Below are positions 33,191 through 45,229 of a stretch of DNA of 64,000 nucleotides, one piece after another. The DNA lies in NCBI GenBank assembly GCA_031772625.1, contig CM062817.1, forward strand, positions 948,164,327 to 948,228,326, in the 5' to 3' direction. The translations under genes were made by a program, and so were the position numbers. This DNA comes from Pinus tabuliformis (Eukaryota; Streptophyta; Pinopsida; Pinales; Pinaceae). Within the stretch, counting starts at the first letter, position 1, and each line of letters opens with the position of its first letter. Under the pieces are notes generated by a model. The model had not been told where the DNA came from, made no database searches, and saw only the letters and a list, made by a program, of their open reading frames with translations.

Positions 33191-35030
33191 CTACCTCTCC
33201 TGTAGCTGCTTCTGCTCCAAAAAGAAACTTAGGCTGTTGTGATTAGTCCTCACCCTGAACCTGTTACCCACTAAATACTGCTGGAACTTGGCCAATGCAT
33301 GCATGATGGCCAACATCTCCTTGTCATATATAGAATACAACCTCTCATGCGCAAGGAGCTTCTGGCTCTCAAAGGCTATAGGGTGACCTCCCTGCATCAA
33401 TATTACGTCGATCCCCTCTCCCGACGCATCACACTCCAGAACAAATGGCTGCAAAAAATATGGCAATACAAGCACTGGGCAGCTGCTCATCACCTCCTAG
33501 AGCCTATCAAAGGCTCGCTGCGCTATATCTGACCAACTGAATGCCCCCTTCCTCGTCAAATCTGCCAGGGGTGTAGCAAGCTGTGAGAAACTCTTGATGA
33601 AATTCTGGTAGTAAGTACAAATACCAGTGAATCCCCGAAGTTACGTCACGTTCCTCGGCTCTGGCCAATTTCTGATGGTCCTAATATTTTTCTGGTGGAC
33701 TCTCACTCCATCCACCCCTCTGATGTGTCCCAAGTACAACATCTCCGTCAATCCAAACTCACACTTGGAGATCTTGGCATAGAATTGCTGCTCCTCCAAG
33801 ATGTGCAACACTGTCTCAATGTGTTGGAGATGCTCCTCTGAACTCCTGTTGTAAATGAGCATATCATCAAAGAATACCAACACAAACTTCCTCAAGTGAC
33901 TATGGAAGATGTGATTCATGCAAGACTGGAATGTAGCTGGGGCATTGGTTAGCCTGAAGGGCATCACCAAAAACTCAAAGTGCCCATAGTGACACTTGAA
34001 GGCAGTCTTGGGAATGTCCTGTTCCCTTAAGTGAATCTGATGGTACCCAGATCTCAAATCAATCTTTGAGAAGAACCGGTCTCTTCTCAACTCATCCATC
34101 AACTCATCGATCCTAAGTATGGGGTACATGTTCTTCAGGGTCTTCTTGTTCAGGGCCCTGTAGTCAATGCACATCCTCAATGTGTCGTCCTTCTTCTTCA
34201 CCAACACCACGGAAGAAGCAAAAGGACTCGTGCTCGGCCGAATGTGTCCAAGAGCCAGTAACTCCTGAATGGCCCGCTCAATCTCATCCCGATAGGCCTT
34301 GGGATGCCTATACGGGGTAGTAATCACTGCTTGTATGCCTTGTTCAAGCTCAATGGTGTGCTCAAACCCCTAGTCTGGTGGTTGTCCGGGTGGAATCGCC
34401 CCAAATACTATGGCATACCGGTCAAGGATGGACTGTATCTCTAGGTACGTTGTCTGCCCTGTAGTCCCTGCCTCTGATGCATGTAGCTCCACTGCCCACT
34501 CTACATCTCCCTTCCGGAAGACTGCCTCCATCCGATGAGCCGAAACAGTCTGAGGTGGATATGTGTGTTGTCTCCGTATCTTCTCATGCTTCCATGTCTT
34601 CTCATCATCCCACTCCATCTCTAGGGTCTTCCAATCTGTCGTGACCTTCCCTAGAGTGATAAGCCATTAAACACCCAATATCATGTTGGTGTCTGGAATA
34701 TCAACCATGAAAAAGTGGTCAGTCAGTGTGTAGGTGCCCATCATCAGTGATAACTCTGGAACATAACGAGCACACACCATGGTCTGATTTCTTGGGACCA
34801 AAACTGAAAAGCCATCGAAACTCTCTGTCTGTATACCTCTCCGCTCAACCATCTATGCATGGATGAAGTTGTGGGTTTCCCCACTGTCAACCAAAACTGA
34901 TACCCGCTGGCCACGTACTGTCCCCCATACGCACAGTGTCAAATACTTGGGGACTCCTCGCAATGCTGCAAGGGCCCCTCCAGTAGGTGCAAAAGCTACA
35001 CCACCTGCTACTAGTGGTGGAGATGGAAAA
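33191..35030 (-). pseudogene. Chromovirus protease, reverse transcriptase and RNase H
   Basis: Protease remnant VLVDSGETHNFIH (near 34,880), with the D-S-G triad. RT starts near 34,330 (HIRPSTSPFASSVVLVKKKD) and includes RMCIDYRALNKKTLK, FFSKIDLRSGYHQI, FRLTNAPATFQSCMN and the active site VFFDDMLIY (near 33,860), where YVDD is usual. RNase H has FVLECDASGEGIDVILMQ and EMLAIMHAL near 33,300-33,460. These enzymes copy the RNA to DNA in the particle. The frame is shared with gag. Stops are TAG or TAA at 34,853, 34,667, 34,370, 33,641, 33,497 and 33,191 (plus-strand first base). Confidence 0.9.
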
Positions 35031-35035
35031 TGACC

Positions 35036-36403
35036 CTATGCGACATAACTACCTCCTGCATCCACATCATCCTCCTCATCCTCTTCCCCGCTTGTCTCGG
35101 AGAAGACCTCAATAAAATGTGCTTTGCTAGTAGCACATCTATGTCCTGGTGTCCACGGCTCCTGACAGGTAAAGCACAACCGCTTCTTCTTCAACTCCCT
35201 CCTGGCATCATCATCAATCTGTGCTCGTCCTGGATTCCCCTTTGGAGGTGGAATCCTCACATCCTTCCCCTTAGGCTGGAAATCTTGTCTTTGGGGGTAA
35301 GGTGTCCTGCTAATAGCATCCTAGAGTGTGGCTGGTCTGGTGGACCTGACTAGACCCCGAAGTGGCTCTGCTAACCCCTCAACATACATGTAGATCCGCC
35401 ATGTCGTGGATAGATCGGGCACCATCACTAAAACCCTCAAGAAGTCTGCAATGTAGGTCTCTGGGTTTCTGGTCTGTTTGAGCCTTGTCAACTCAACGAA
35501 ATGTTGTTCCGGATCCCTCTAGTCGAACCTCTCTATCAGTCTCCTGGTGAACTCGGCATATGTCGTCATTGTCAAGTGTCCGAGTGTAACCAACCCATGG
35601 AACCACCAGTCTTGGGCCTCACCATCCAAATGTAGTGTTGCCACCTTGATGGCCTCCGTCTCCAACATCTGGTTAAGCTCGAAATAGATGTCCAGCTTCT
35701 CCACCCAAGACTTTTCCAAACTGCTTGATGGGCCATGAAACGTAGGCAAGTGAAATCTACTAGCTGTGCGGTGGGTGTCTCCATCATGATAATGCCAATA
35801 CCCTCTGTGATGGTTGCGGGGTCTACTATCCTGTTGGAGCTAAACAAAGTCTCTGAATGAGAGAGCGTCCCTAAACTCCTACCCATAGGCCTGGTACTCC
35901 ACAAAATAATCACCCATATGATCGGGCTCTGCCTCCTACTGTGCTCCGGCCCCCGTATCTGCTCCTAGGAAAGTGGGCATGGTAGAGCGCATAGGGGCAT
36001 GTGAGGCCACTTGCTGAGTAGTATCATGTTGAGTGGCACCTAGCTCTAGAAAACGGTGAGATGCACCTGATCCCTCTCCAACCTGGTAAACTCGTGGGCT
36101 CTCACGCTGTCTAGCCTCCACCGCCGTGAATCTCTACCGCATCACCTCGATTTGCCTCGACAGATCCTGCACTGATTTGAGGAGCATGTCTGCAAGTTTC
36201 TTCCCGTCATCATCTGCCATCGGATCCTCCTGCTCTGCGTCCACCACAGGCTCCTCCTGTTCTGTCTTCACCACAGTTTCCTCCTGTTCTGTGTCCACCA
36301 CCCGAACATAGTCTCCCTCTTCGTAGGTGTTCTCCAACCTATGACCAGTGTCTCTGTATCTCCTACCTCTGTAACAGATGTAGGGCTTTTCCCCCGGTGT
36401 CAT
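35036..36403 (-). pseudogene. Chromovirus gag
   Basis: Begins at 36,403 (MTPGEKPYICYRGRRYRDTG), soon after the primer-binding site. An acidic stretch with three imperfect nonamers (TEQEETVVK, TEQEEPVVD, AEQEDPMAD) follows. The capsid part has LPTFHGPSSSLEKSWVEKLD and LHLDGEAQDWWFHGL (near 35,600). The knuckle is CFTCQEPWTPGHRC (CX2CX4HX4C with the extra residue usual here, near 35,150). The frame is constant with TAG stops at 36,134, 35,936, 35,879, 35,840, 35,519, 35,321 and 35,036. Gag would form the virus-like particle. Confidence 0.85.
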
Positions 36404-36437
36404 AGATTGCTAGCTCCATAGGTTGAGCCAGATCTAT

Positions 36438-36449
36438 TCTCTGATACCA
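36438..36449 (-). other. Primer-binding site of the chromovirus (initiator Met tRNA type)
   Basis: On the minus strand TGGTATCAGAG starts one base inside the 5' LTR. It matches the 3' end of plant initiator tRNA-Met, the common primer of chromoviruses. Confidence 0.9.
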
Positions 36450-36450
36450 C

Positions 36451-37668
36451 TGTAATATCTTGTTTTTGGGATATCCCTCAAACCCAAGCAAACTCCAACC
36501 AAATACGTCAAAATGATATAGTGACCGGGAAACTCAAAGTGATAAAACTAACAGTGGTGCAACATATAATAATGTGAACATGGAATATAAGCTGATACTC
36601 AAGAAATGTAGAGAGAAATGCTAAGCCATTTTATTACACTGAGTAATGGAAAGAGTACAAGAGGTGATCAGACAAGTAGCACCTCGACTTGCACAAAGCA
36701 AGTGAAGCAATACACTCAGAATAGCAAAGGAATGGCCTCTCTCTGAACTGCGTCCAAGCTACTGGAGAACTGTTGTGCTTCTACCACTACTGGAAATCAA
36801 ATGAGGATTTGGGGCTGTTCCCCTCCTCAGAAAATACTGAAACTCTGGAATCAGACTCAACTCAAGAAACCAAAAAAATCCCAGAAATATTTCTGAAATA
36901 TCCAACCCTCAAAAATCACCCCCTTGGGGATCTACGCTATCCCTCAAGGCTCTGCACTGCCACTGAATAGAATCCTCCAAAACTCCAACTGAAACTCTGC
37001 CAAAATCCTCCAATATGCAAGGGCTGATCCCCTGCTCAATCTCCTAGCTCAAATCCTCCGCAAAACCCTCAATCCGGAACTCCCACCAAAAGAACTGTGT
37101 CCCTCTCTAAAGACTGTGCAGTTATCAAAAATGCTCAGTTCCTCCTCCCTCCAAAGATCAATTCTCCTGCAAAATACTGCTGAAAAATACCTTGCCTGAG
37201 CATGCACTCGAAGTCCCCCGGGGCTAAGGGTGAGATCTCCGAACAAAGACACTCGATGCACTAAACTGTGCTGCAGACCAGCTAAACAGCCATTGTGCTC
37301 TAAGTCGAAGTGACTAGCTCAAATGCACATAATCGAATGACAAAATGAGGAGTCTCCCCTCTCCTTTATAGCGTTGGCCTCTCTCAATCCCAAGGCCCAC
37401 CTCCTCCAATGCAGTCCCTTTCTTGCAACGTGTTCCTTTCCATCTGCGCAGTCCCTCCAAGTGTCTACGTGGGCCCCATCTCTACGTGGTCCTTTGGCCC
37501 CCTTGGCTCCCCTTTAAGTCACAACGTTGTGCTACTAGGAAGCGACTTTATTCTAAAGGTGAGTTATGTACCCCTTTTCCTCACCTGTTTATTTATAAAT
37601 AACTATAGAAGGCAAAATTGAGCAAAATCGAATATTCCAATTAGCCATGGCTAATTAGGAATATTACA
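36451..37668 (-). repeat. 5' LTR of the chromovirus
   Basis: 1218 bp. On plus it runs from TGTAATATCTTG to GGAATATTACA, followed by TATGA. CCATTTTATTACACTG and similar shared blocks align with the other LTR. Confidence 0.93.
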
Positions 37669-40465
37669 TATGATGTAAAAGGTATGTCGATATCATATCG
37701 TGAACCAATGTGGATGGATTTTTTGTATTTGTTTTGCTTCTATAGAACCTCTAAATATCATTATGCTTTGGTATTTTTATACCCTCTTCGTTTATTGATG
37801 GTTTTCACTAGTCACAAGCTTAATTTTCCTTATTTCTTATATAAGAGCTTAGCCAAAATGGAAAAGGTGTACCAGTCAAACTATTTAAACCATGATAGGT
37901 CATTGTTTCACCACAGTCTCATATGTATTTTAGTGAAACATCATTTATCTGACACCGACCATGAATATGAAACTTTTCTTCTTTAGAATGGTTACCAAAA
38001 GGCCTTGGATTTTGACCACCCTGGTGTGGCATTGAGGGTGTCACAAAATCCACCATCTCCTGAATTGACTTCATTTGATTTCATGCTATTGAGTAAAATG
38101 AGCATGAGCATTGTATTTATGAGGAATAGTTCGCTTTTTCCAACAATTATAGGGTTGAAAACCCTAATACTTGACATGTTCACATTACATGGAGTAGGCT
38201 TAAAGACACCCCATTTCATCATACAAAATTGAAAATAGAATCTAAGAAATGGGAAGAGTAGTCAAATTTATTGGACTATAACCCTTGCATAGAACCTTCA
38301 TATCAAGAGTCAAAATGTTAGTTTAATGAAGATCTTGTGTCTAGAGCTAAAATTAAATAGGGAGAAAGGAAAATATTTAGGTTGAGATGCAATAAGTGAA
38401 AGAACTCTCCGTCAAAAAGTGTTTCTGGATCTGGAAACAAATACTGAGCCTATACCAAAAAATACCAAACACTAGACTCAATAAAATTTTCTTTTTCTTG
38501 ATGGTTAAAGGAATGATCCTAATGTCAATAGTATTTCTGGAAAAGGTTCTCAGGATGATGCTTGTTTTAATTAAAACCTATTAAATATGTACTGGCATCA
38601 ACAATAATAATTCACCATGACTTGCTTGAATGGTTGTATCAACCAATTTTTGGAAGAGAATGAACAACTCAGGGAATCAAATCAATCTAGGGAAAATAAG
38701 AGGAACACATATCTTCCAGTATAGAAACAAAAATCACAGTCCTATGATACACATATTATTTTTATGTTATCGCGGGTCAAAGTCATAATTTCTCCAGATT
38801 CAAATGATTCGTATCATGATAAATAAATATTTTTATTGTTAAACTATTTTTCAGGTTCAAATATTTGAAGGTATGTTCTCACTATGATTTTATTTCTAAA
38901 AATAAAAGGTTGTTATAGAACTTAAGATTTTGTATCAACCCTATTTTTTCAACAATATTAATTAGTGATATTCTATTTTATTTATTTATTTGTAACTATT
39001 GGCTAAATCAAGGTTCTTGGTTTCCACAAAACAAAATAATATGTATATACATGTGACTATCATAAATCTAGTGGATTATTCCTATTAGTTCCTTTGTTTA
39101 TTTCTTTTTATCAGTCAAGATATGGGCAACAGGCCAAGTGAACAATATGTATTATTTGTAAAAAAATAGTTTGGATTTTATAGTCCGAATTTAGACATGG
39201 TTACCAGAGGTACTTTATATAACCCTCTAATTTTGAAAGAAAAGGGGAGCGAATTTTTGGAGAAAGGAAATGTTGGGTAATTTTGTGACTGTGGAATACC
39301 ATTAATAATCACAAGTTTATGGACTTTGTTTGATTCACTTACATATTCTTATACTTCTTATATCTTCCATGGTCATTTTTATTGTCTTCACGTTATGTAA
39401 TTTGACATTTCAAGGTCTAGAAGGTAGAAGTTTATTATTTTGTTATTTGATTCTATAAACAATAACAATGTTTATTGAATTTATTTTCTAATTTACATTA
39501 CTTCAATTTGTATTTGTTCAAGCTCGATTGATTTCACTCTCTAGTGACTTGTGTCTTGACATCGATAGTTGATTTGAAAATTCATCTTGTCTAAATTGTT
39601 TTGATTTTATTTTAAATTTTAATTGTATAGAGTAATGTGATTCTTTGTATGAAAATTGAATTAATGTCTTTGTCGTAATGATTTATCATCTGTAACATTA
39701 TTTTTATTATTGGTTTATTGGTGTGATTCATAAACTAATGATTGAAATATGTCAAATTAAAAGAGATTGCTACAATGACCCTTTATGTATTCCTCGACTG
39801 AGAAATAGGAATAAAAATGCATTAGTTACATTTATGGATTTATCCTTGATGTCATTTATGAAAGAAAATACAGTTTGGTCTATGTTCGTTTAAAACGATA
39901 AGGGGCTCACATTTTTGTAGTTACCTACCTTTTATTTATTTGCATGAAGAATTAGTTTTAATTTTAATTTATAATTACATATATAAATTAAAATTAGATT
40001 TTATTATGTTAATATTTCTTGCAAAGATAATTATAGTCCATTCTTTTGAACCAGTTACATTCTATTATGGTCTATATATTTGTTGTACCATAATCCTTTA
40101 TTATCTATATATAGTTTATTGTATTATTATTACTAATGATAGCCTGATTTATGTATAGTGAATTTGATAGTTTTACGTGTATAATTAGTAGTTTAGATTT
40201 AACATATTAGTTAGCCTATAGATTGTATTTTATCATTTATTAACCAATAACTTTAGGTATATTAATGACAATTTAATTTTTAAGTAGATAATATAGGTTA
40301 GTATTAGTTCTCCCCTAGTTTTGTTCTTCATAAAAGGAGAAATCCAGAGGCTAGTGGATCCTTAAAACCCATCGACAGTGACCATCCAAAATAGCTTGGG
40401 CTATTTAAGGAACTCTATCCTAGGTCACTTCTTGCTTGTTGACAAAGGTAATAAAAGCTACATCA

Positions 40466-40503
40466 ATATAATAATGTTAGAGGGAGGGCATACTTAGCTT
40501 TAT
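40466..40503 (+). other. Primer-binding region of element C
   Basis: After LTR end CATCA, ATATAATAATGTTAGAGGGA and GGGCAT correspond in position and text to the ACTAGAAGGAGGGCC segment next to the 5' LTR of element D. The TGG start is lost here. Confidence 0.5.
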
Positions 40504-42850
40504 ATGGAAAATGGAAATTGTAAGAAACAAACTGTTAGGTCCCCTATCGTCATAAGAATTCACAAAAATCCTCCCCTTGCTAATACTTCTACTAGTCCTC
40601 AGCTTGAACACGAAAAGACCAACAATGAACCTACCACTCCAACCCAGTCACACATTCGATATGAAATTGACAAATTTCTTCAAAGAGCTCACGAAATTCT
40701 CTCCAGAACTCAATATAGATTGGAGCAAACTAACTTTATTCAGAGAATACCATCTCAATGCCTAGTCATTCATCTTGATATTAAAGTACAATAACCCACA
40801 ATATTATATCCCCATCCAGACATCCCTTAAACTACTACCATTATCAATGATAGATTGAATGATATTTGGACTAGTAGGATCATTGACCTTAATTAGCTTA
40901 TTTCTGAAATACTTGTTGGTGAGTCCAACCAATCAAATATTTTTAGAGACTCTAGTTCTCCTCCTTCCCCACTGAGCTAACCTTCCTCTTCTAGAGACTC
41001 CTTTATTGAAGAAGACTCTCCTAAGTCATTGGAGTTTGAATGATCCCCAACAATAGAAAATGATCAAGGAAATACTGGAAATAATCAAGGAAAACAACAA
41101 AACAATCATGCATCCCCCTAAATTGATTAGGATGTTGTCATTGTTCCTAGTGTACAATATCCTTTACCAAAAAATCCCTCAAAATTTTCTCCCTAATTTC
41201 GACCCTGATTCTAAGCAGCCAACATAAGATCATATCAAGGCGTTTATGTTGGACATTAGACAAAAAATATGTTTTCATCAAGACGTAGTTTTCATATTGT
41301 TACCTTAGACATTTGAGGGGAAGATTACTACATAGTACTTCACCCAACCCCCTCAAAGCATTATTTCATGGGACAAAATTTGAAACCACATTTTTGGAGA
41401 AATTTGGAGATGATAGTCCCCCAGAGGTTTTCACTATAGAATTGTCAAACATGAAAGTGGAGAAAAAAGAGAAGGTAAATGTTTCAATGTTAGTTTCCTT
41501 TCAATAAAAAATAAAATTCTTATTGAATCTATACCTACTCAGAATTTGATTGTTTCCTATAACGTAAAAGCCTTTCCTACTAAAATTGTTGTGTGGGTGA
41601 TGAGAGCCCAAAAATCTACTTTACAAGTAGATTTTGAGGAAGCTATGTCCATAGAGAAAGATATCCTTAGTTTAAAGACTAATTTTGATAGACAGGCTGA
41701 CATAGCCTCTTCCTCCAGTCAAAAATATGAAACATTAAAATAACCCTCTAAAATGAAAGAAACTTGTCCTTTCTATTTAGAAAGCCTTCAAAAGGATCTT
41801 AATAAACTATCAAACCTAGATAAGGAATTAGTATAAGGCATTTCTAACTAAGTAAATCTTGAAAATCCTTATAGGAAACCATTTCAAAACAAGTCCCCTC
41901 CATCAAACGAAGGCCTTATAAGGCTTGTTGGACACTATATAGACAATCATTGTTGATCGTACCTCTTATCAAAATGAAACTGAGGAGGATGAAATAAATA
42001 TTGAGGAAGATAATGATCAACTTCCATCTGCTACAGGGTAATTTTTAGGCATATTGTTTGAAGAAAACCCTGATCCAATTATTGTCAAACAACACCAAAA
42101 CAATACACGTAGTGAAAGTTTGACTAAAAGAAATGATTCTCCCCCTATTGATAAATAAAATAACACTAAAAGAAAATCAACAAATGTTTAGAGAATTGCT
42201 GTTAAAAATTTAGAATATGATCCTATCGAAGACTTGAAAAAAAAGAAAGATAAAAATTCATTGTTTGAGGTGCTGAAATTCCCTTTAATACAAGAGAAAG
42301 TTCAACAAAATTTTGCTGAAAATTCTGCTAAATATAAACCTCTTAAATACAAAGATGTAGATAGTTTTTAAATACCTCCAACTGTTCATGTGCATATTTT
42401 AAAACTCCCATTAGAAAGCCCTTCTACACATGAAAAAACACCACCCCCATTCTTACTTACTTATAAAATATTCGACCGCAATGTTCATAATTTCATGATA
42501 GGTTCGAGGGATTTCTCAAATGTCATGGCACTATCCATATGAAAGAAAATCAGTGCCGAAATGTAGCCTTCTAAAGATTTTTTTTTAAACTTGATAGAAC
42601 TAATGTGAAGGTAGTAGGAGAGCTTATTGATGTACATATTATACTATGATCAAATCACAAATTTCACCAAACCATTGACATAGTTATTGCGCACATTCTT
42701 GAACCTCACAATTTATTCCTAAGCTGGGATTGGATGCAACATCTAAAGGGATACATGGACACAAAGTTAGCACGTTTATGACTACCCTTTAAAGTGGAAC
42801 CCAACAAGATTAGAGTCAACAGAGAAATATATGAGACATATTGTTACTAG
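40504..42850 (+). pseudogene. Element C gag and protease
   Basis: The first ATG after the LTR (40,504, MENGNCKKQTVRSPIVIRIH) opens a 96-codon ORF. Farther on, 41,546-41,743 reads EEAMSIEKDILSLK, matching KEAIAVEKHILAVE in gag of element D. A knuckle is not evident. Protease similarity begins near 42,480 (NFMIGSRDFSNVMALSI); the catalytic D-S/F-G is degraded to G-S-R. It continues GELIDVHI and HILEPHNLFLSWDWMQHLKG. Many stops and frameshifts occur. In element D the same order gives gag then protease. Confidence 0.65.
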
Positions 42851-42989
42851 CATTGATGGTCTAAATGGACGATCTTTGCTTAATGATTCTTTAAATATCG
42901 ATTCATTCTTTGTAAACTTTATTGTTTATATTTATCCTTTTACGTTGTGTAAACAACAATATGATTATCGATTGTTGATAAATTAGTGA

Positions 42990-43480
42990 CAAAAGATAAA
43001 ATATTGGTTGAAGATAATTCTCATCCTAAATTTGAAATTTGGTACTTATATTTTGATGGATCGAAAACAAAAAATGGTACAGGTGTAGGTTGTCTTCTTA
43101 TAGATCCCAGTGGTAACAAAATCTTTCCCTACTTGTAGATTAGAGTTTTGAGTGCACTAACAATGTTGCAAAGTATGAAGCACTCATACAAGGACTCCAA
43201 CAGGCTTTGGACCTCAGAATTAAGTGCTTAGAGATCTATTGTGATTCTAAAATAATAATCAAATAGGTAAAGAATGCCATACATTGCATTTCAACTGACC
43301 TAAAATATTACCAAGAAGAGGCATGGGACTTGATCTCAAAATTTTATGCATTTAATATTCTTATGTACATAGACCTCTTAATCAAGAAGTTGATATGTTA
43401 GCAAATGGGGCATTGAGATTAATTTATACTAATGGATTGGAGCCTAATTCTTTTTCTATTGAGCTGATGTTTAAAGCATC
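42990..43480 (+). pseudogene. Archaeal-type RNase H of element C, upstream of RT
   Basis: LYFDGSKTKNGTGVGCLLID (first Asp), KYEALIQGLQQALDLRIKCL (Glu), IYCDSKIIIKQVKNAI (Asp) and EVDMLANGALRLI (last Asp) give all four catalytic acids in the order and spacing of the archaeal-type RNase H found in Tat elements. A few stops occur (for example after FPYL). The domain lies between protease and RT, not after the ordinary RNase H. Confidence 0.75.
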
Positions 43481-43757
43481 AATTTATGATAATGTTATTA
43501 ACTAGCATGTCTTTGACCATGATAAACAAATACTTGAGTTCCTCCATTCAAAAAGATAGTTTTTGTGATAATTTGATTGACAAATTGACCCACCAGGAGA
43601 ACCTTCATGATTTTTGTCATATTTAGTGTCAACAATTAGTGGATGACTTGGTTGAATCAGAAACCCTATCCCTCGACTTGTTATTAGGCTTGAAAAAAAT
43701 TATCATTTGTAGGACAATTTTAAGAGAATTTTTAAGTGTAAAACCAAGAGTTCAACC

Positions 43758-45060
43758 ATGCAATACGAAGTCATAAACTTGGGAGCTAAAGATAAACTTA
43801 AAAATATAAATTTGGGAGTTAATTTCACTCCTCAGGAAAATACGGGTCTTATATGTATGTTTAGAGAATTTAAAAACATATTCGTCAGGACTATTAGGAC
43901 CTTAAATCTTCTGATCCCAATACCATTTAACATACCATTCCCATTAAACATCACATCAATCCTTTTCAATATAAGTTTAGGAAAATCCATCCCAGCTCGG
44001 AGCCAATTTTTAAGAGTGAGCTAAGCAAACTCTTAGCAATAGAAATAATCTTCCTTGTCTATCATACCAAATGGGTTGTGCATTTTGTTTCAGTGAGAAA
44101 TAAGAATGGACACATTCATCTCTGTGTATACTCAAGAAATATGAATAGATTCTCTGATGAAGATAACTACCCGATACCTTGCATGGAGCAAATCTTACAA
44201 TGGGTTTCAGCCTTTGAGATCTTGTCCCACTTGGTCGGCTTCTAAGGCTATAACCACGTTATGGTGGCTAATTTTTATCAACTAAAATAAACCTTTAGAG
44301 CTCCATGGGGAACATTTTCATACAAAAAGATTCCCTTTGGAACTTTTCAGTCAACAATGGATATTTCCTTTTGATGGTTAATTAATGAATCTATAGTCAT
44401 TTACCTAGATGATATCACCATTTATTCAAACATAGATTTGATCATATTTCCCATCTCATAATAATGTTTGAATGTTACAGGAAATTTGGCATCTCATTAA
44501 ATCCCAAAAATTCTATCCTTGTGGTCATAAAAGGAAAATTGTTAGGGTGTATCATGTCTAAACATGGCATAATAATTGACCAAGAAAGATCACATGCCAT
44601 TGAAAGTTTATTTCCTCCTAACTCTAAATAGGTCATGCAATATTTCATTGGTAAAATTATTTTTGTTAGACGATCCGTACCAAGTTTTTCTAAAATAGCT
44701 AAGCCACTGCAAATCCTTGTAAGAGAAAATACTACCTATAAGTGAATGGACCCGTAAAAGCAAGCTTTTCATACTACAAAAAAACCTTTTTTGATGCTCT
44801 TAATCTAATGATCCTTGATTTTTCTAAGGATTATACAATTTATACCTTTTCTTTCGGTTTTTCTTATGTTGTTGTTCTTACACAAAAAATAGAGTCTGAA
44901 AGTGAAATTCCTATTGCATTCATGAGCTTTTAGTTTAAGGTAGATGAACTAGATTACCCAATAGTGGATACATAGGCCATTTCTATCTTTAAGGCAATAG
45001 AGGAATTTAGATATTATATGCTTAAATAAAAAACCAAGGTCATAGTTCCCTATGCAATAA
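43758..45060 (+). pseudogene. Element C reverse transcriptase and degenerate RNase H
   Basis: The RT connection region has LGVNFTPQENTGLICMFREF (43,818). Then come HTKWVVHFVSVRNKNGHIHL, NYPIPCMEQIL, RAPWGTFSYKKIPFGTFQST and YLDDITIY (near 44,400), which carries the active-site DD. RNase H follows at 44,742 with YTIYTFSFGFSYVVVLTQ, where the usual YTDAS has lost its Asp, then TKVIVPYAIIRKLPT, where the usual Asp near DH is also gone. Stops and frameshifts are frequent. Confidence 0.75.
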
Positions 45061-45229
45061 TAAGAAAATTACCTACGTAGAAAGAATTAGGGTAGAAAAG
45101 GGTCCATTGGATGACAACTCTCCAAGAATATGACTTGGAGATTAAACCTGATAAAATAATGAAACACCAAGGTCTCCATAAATTGGCTATTGAATATGTA
45201 AACCTTCCCAATCAAGATCCTTTTTTTGA

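Larger units (their letters stand above)
30432..37673 (-). mobile_element. Chromovirus (Ty3/gypsy) with both LTRs, duplication TATGA
   Basis: Body 30,437-37,668 (7.2 kb), flanked by TATGA at 30,432-30,436 and 37,669-37,673. LTRs of 1218 bp start TGTAATATC and end ATATTACA. On the minus strand the order is 5' LTR, primer-binding site (initiator-Met type), gag, protease, RT, RNase H, integrase, chromodomain-like end, 3' LTR. By eye about 13 of the first 230 LTR positions differ. Gag to RNase H stays in one frame for 3.2 kb but carries 13 stops. It sits in the 5' LTR of element C and splits the ORF there. Confidence 0.93.
30117..38760 (+). pseudogene. LTR-borne ORF of element C, copy in the 5' LTR (split)
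   Basis: Starts at ATG 30,117 (MLPINRTKLAGSDIFKSYDE), about 1150 bp into the LTR, and runs to 30,436. It resumes at 37,674 in the same frame across the chromovirus. Recognisable stretches are FNGKRAKLDDMEMLVNID, then FTSHKLNFPYFLYKSLAKM and SLFHHSLICILVKHHLS. A Gln/Glu-rich, coil-like end follows (LEENEQLRESNQ, near 38,650). Stops include TAG and TAA near 30,205 and 30,240, and TAG at 37,984, where the 3' LTR copy has CAA. I do not recognise the family with certainty. It resembles gag-like or putative plant transposon proteins. Confidence 0.65.
28963..40465 (+). repeat. 5' LTR of element C (about 4.27 kb, split by a chromovirus)
   Basis: LTR sequence is 28,963-30,436 and 37,674-40,465. It aligns with 47,564-50,934 over its first 3.4 kb. 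The end is placed at CTACATCA (40,465) because an AGAGGGAGGGC primer-site-like sequence follows at 40,480, as in element D. Apart from the LTR-borne ORF it is AT-rich and featureless. Confidence 0.75.

Noticed and set aside
33191..36403. Reassigned TAG codon in the chromovirus
   Set aside because: Plant nuclear genes use the standard code and CAG-to-TAG deamination explains the pattern; kept only as an alternative.
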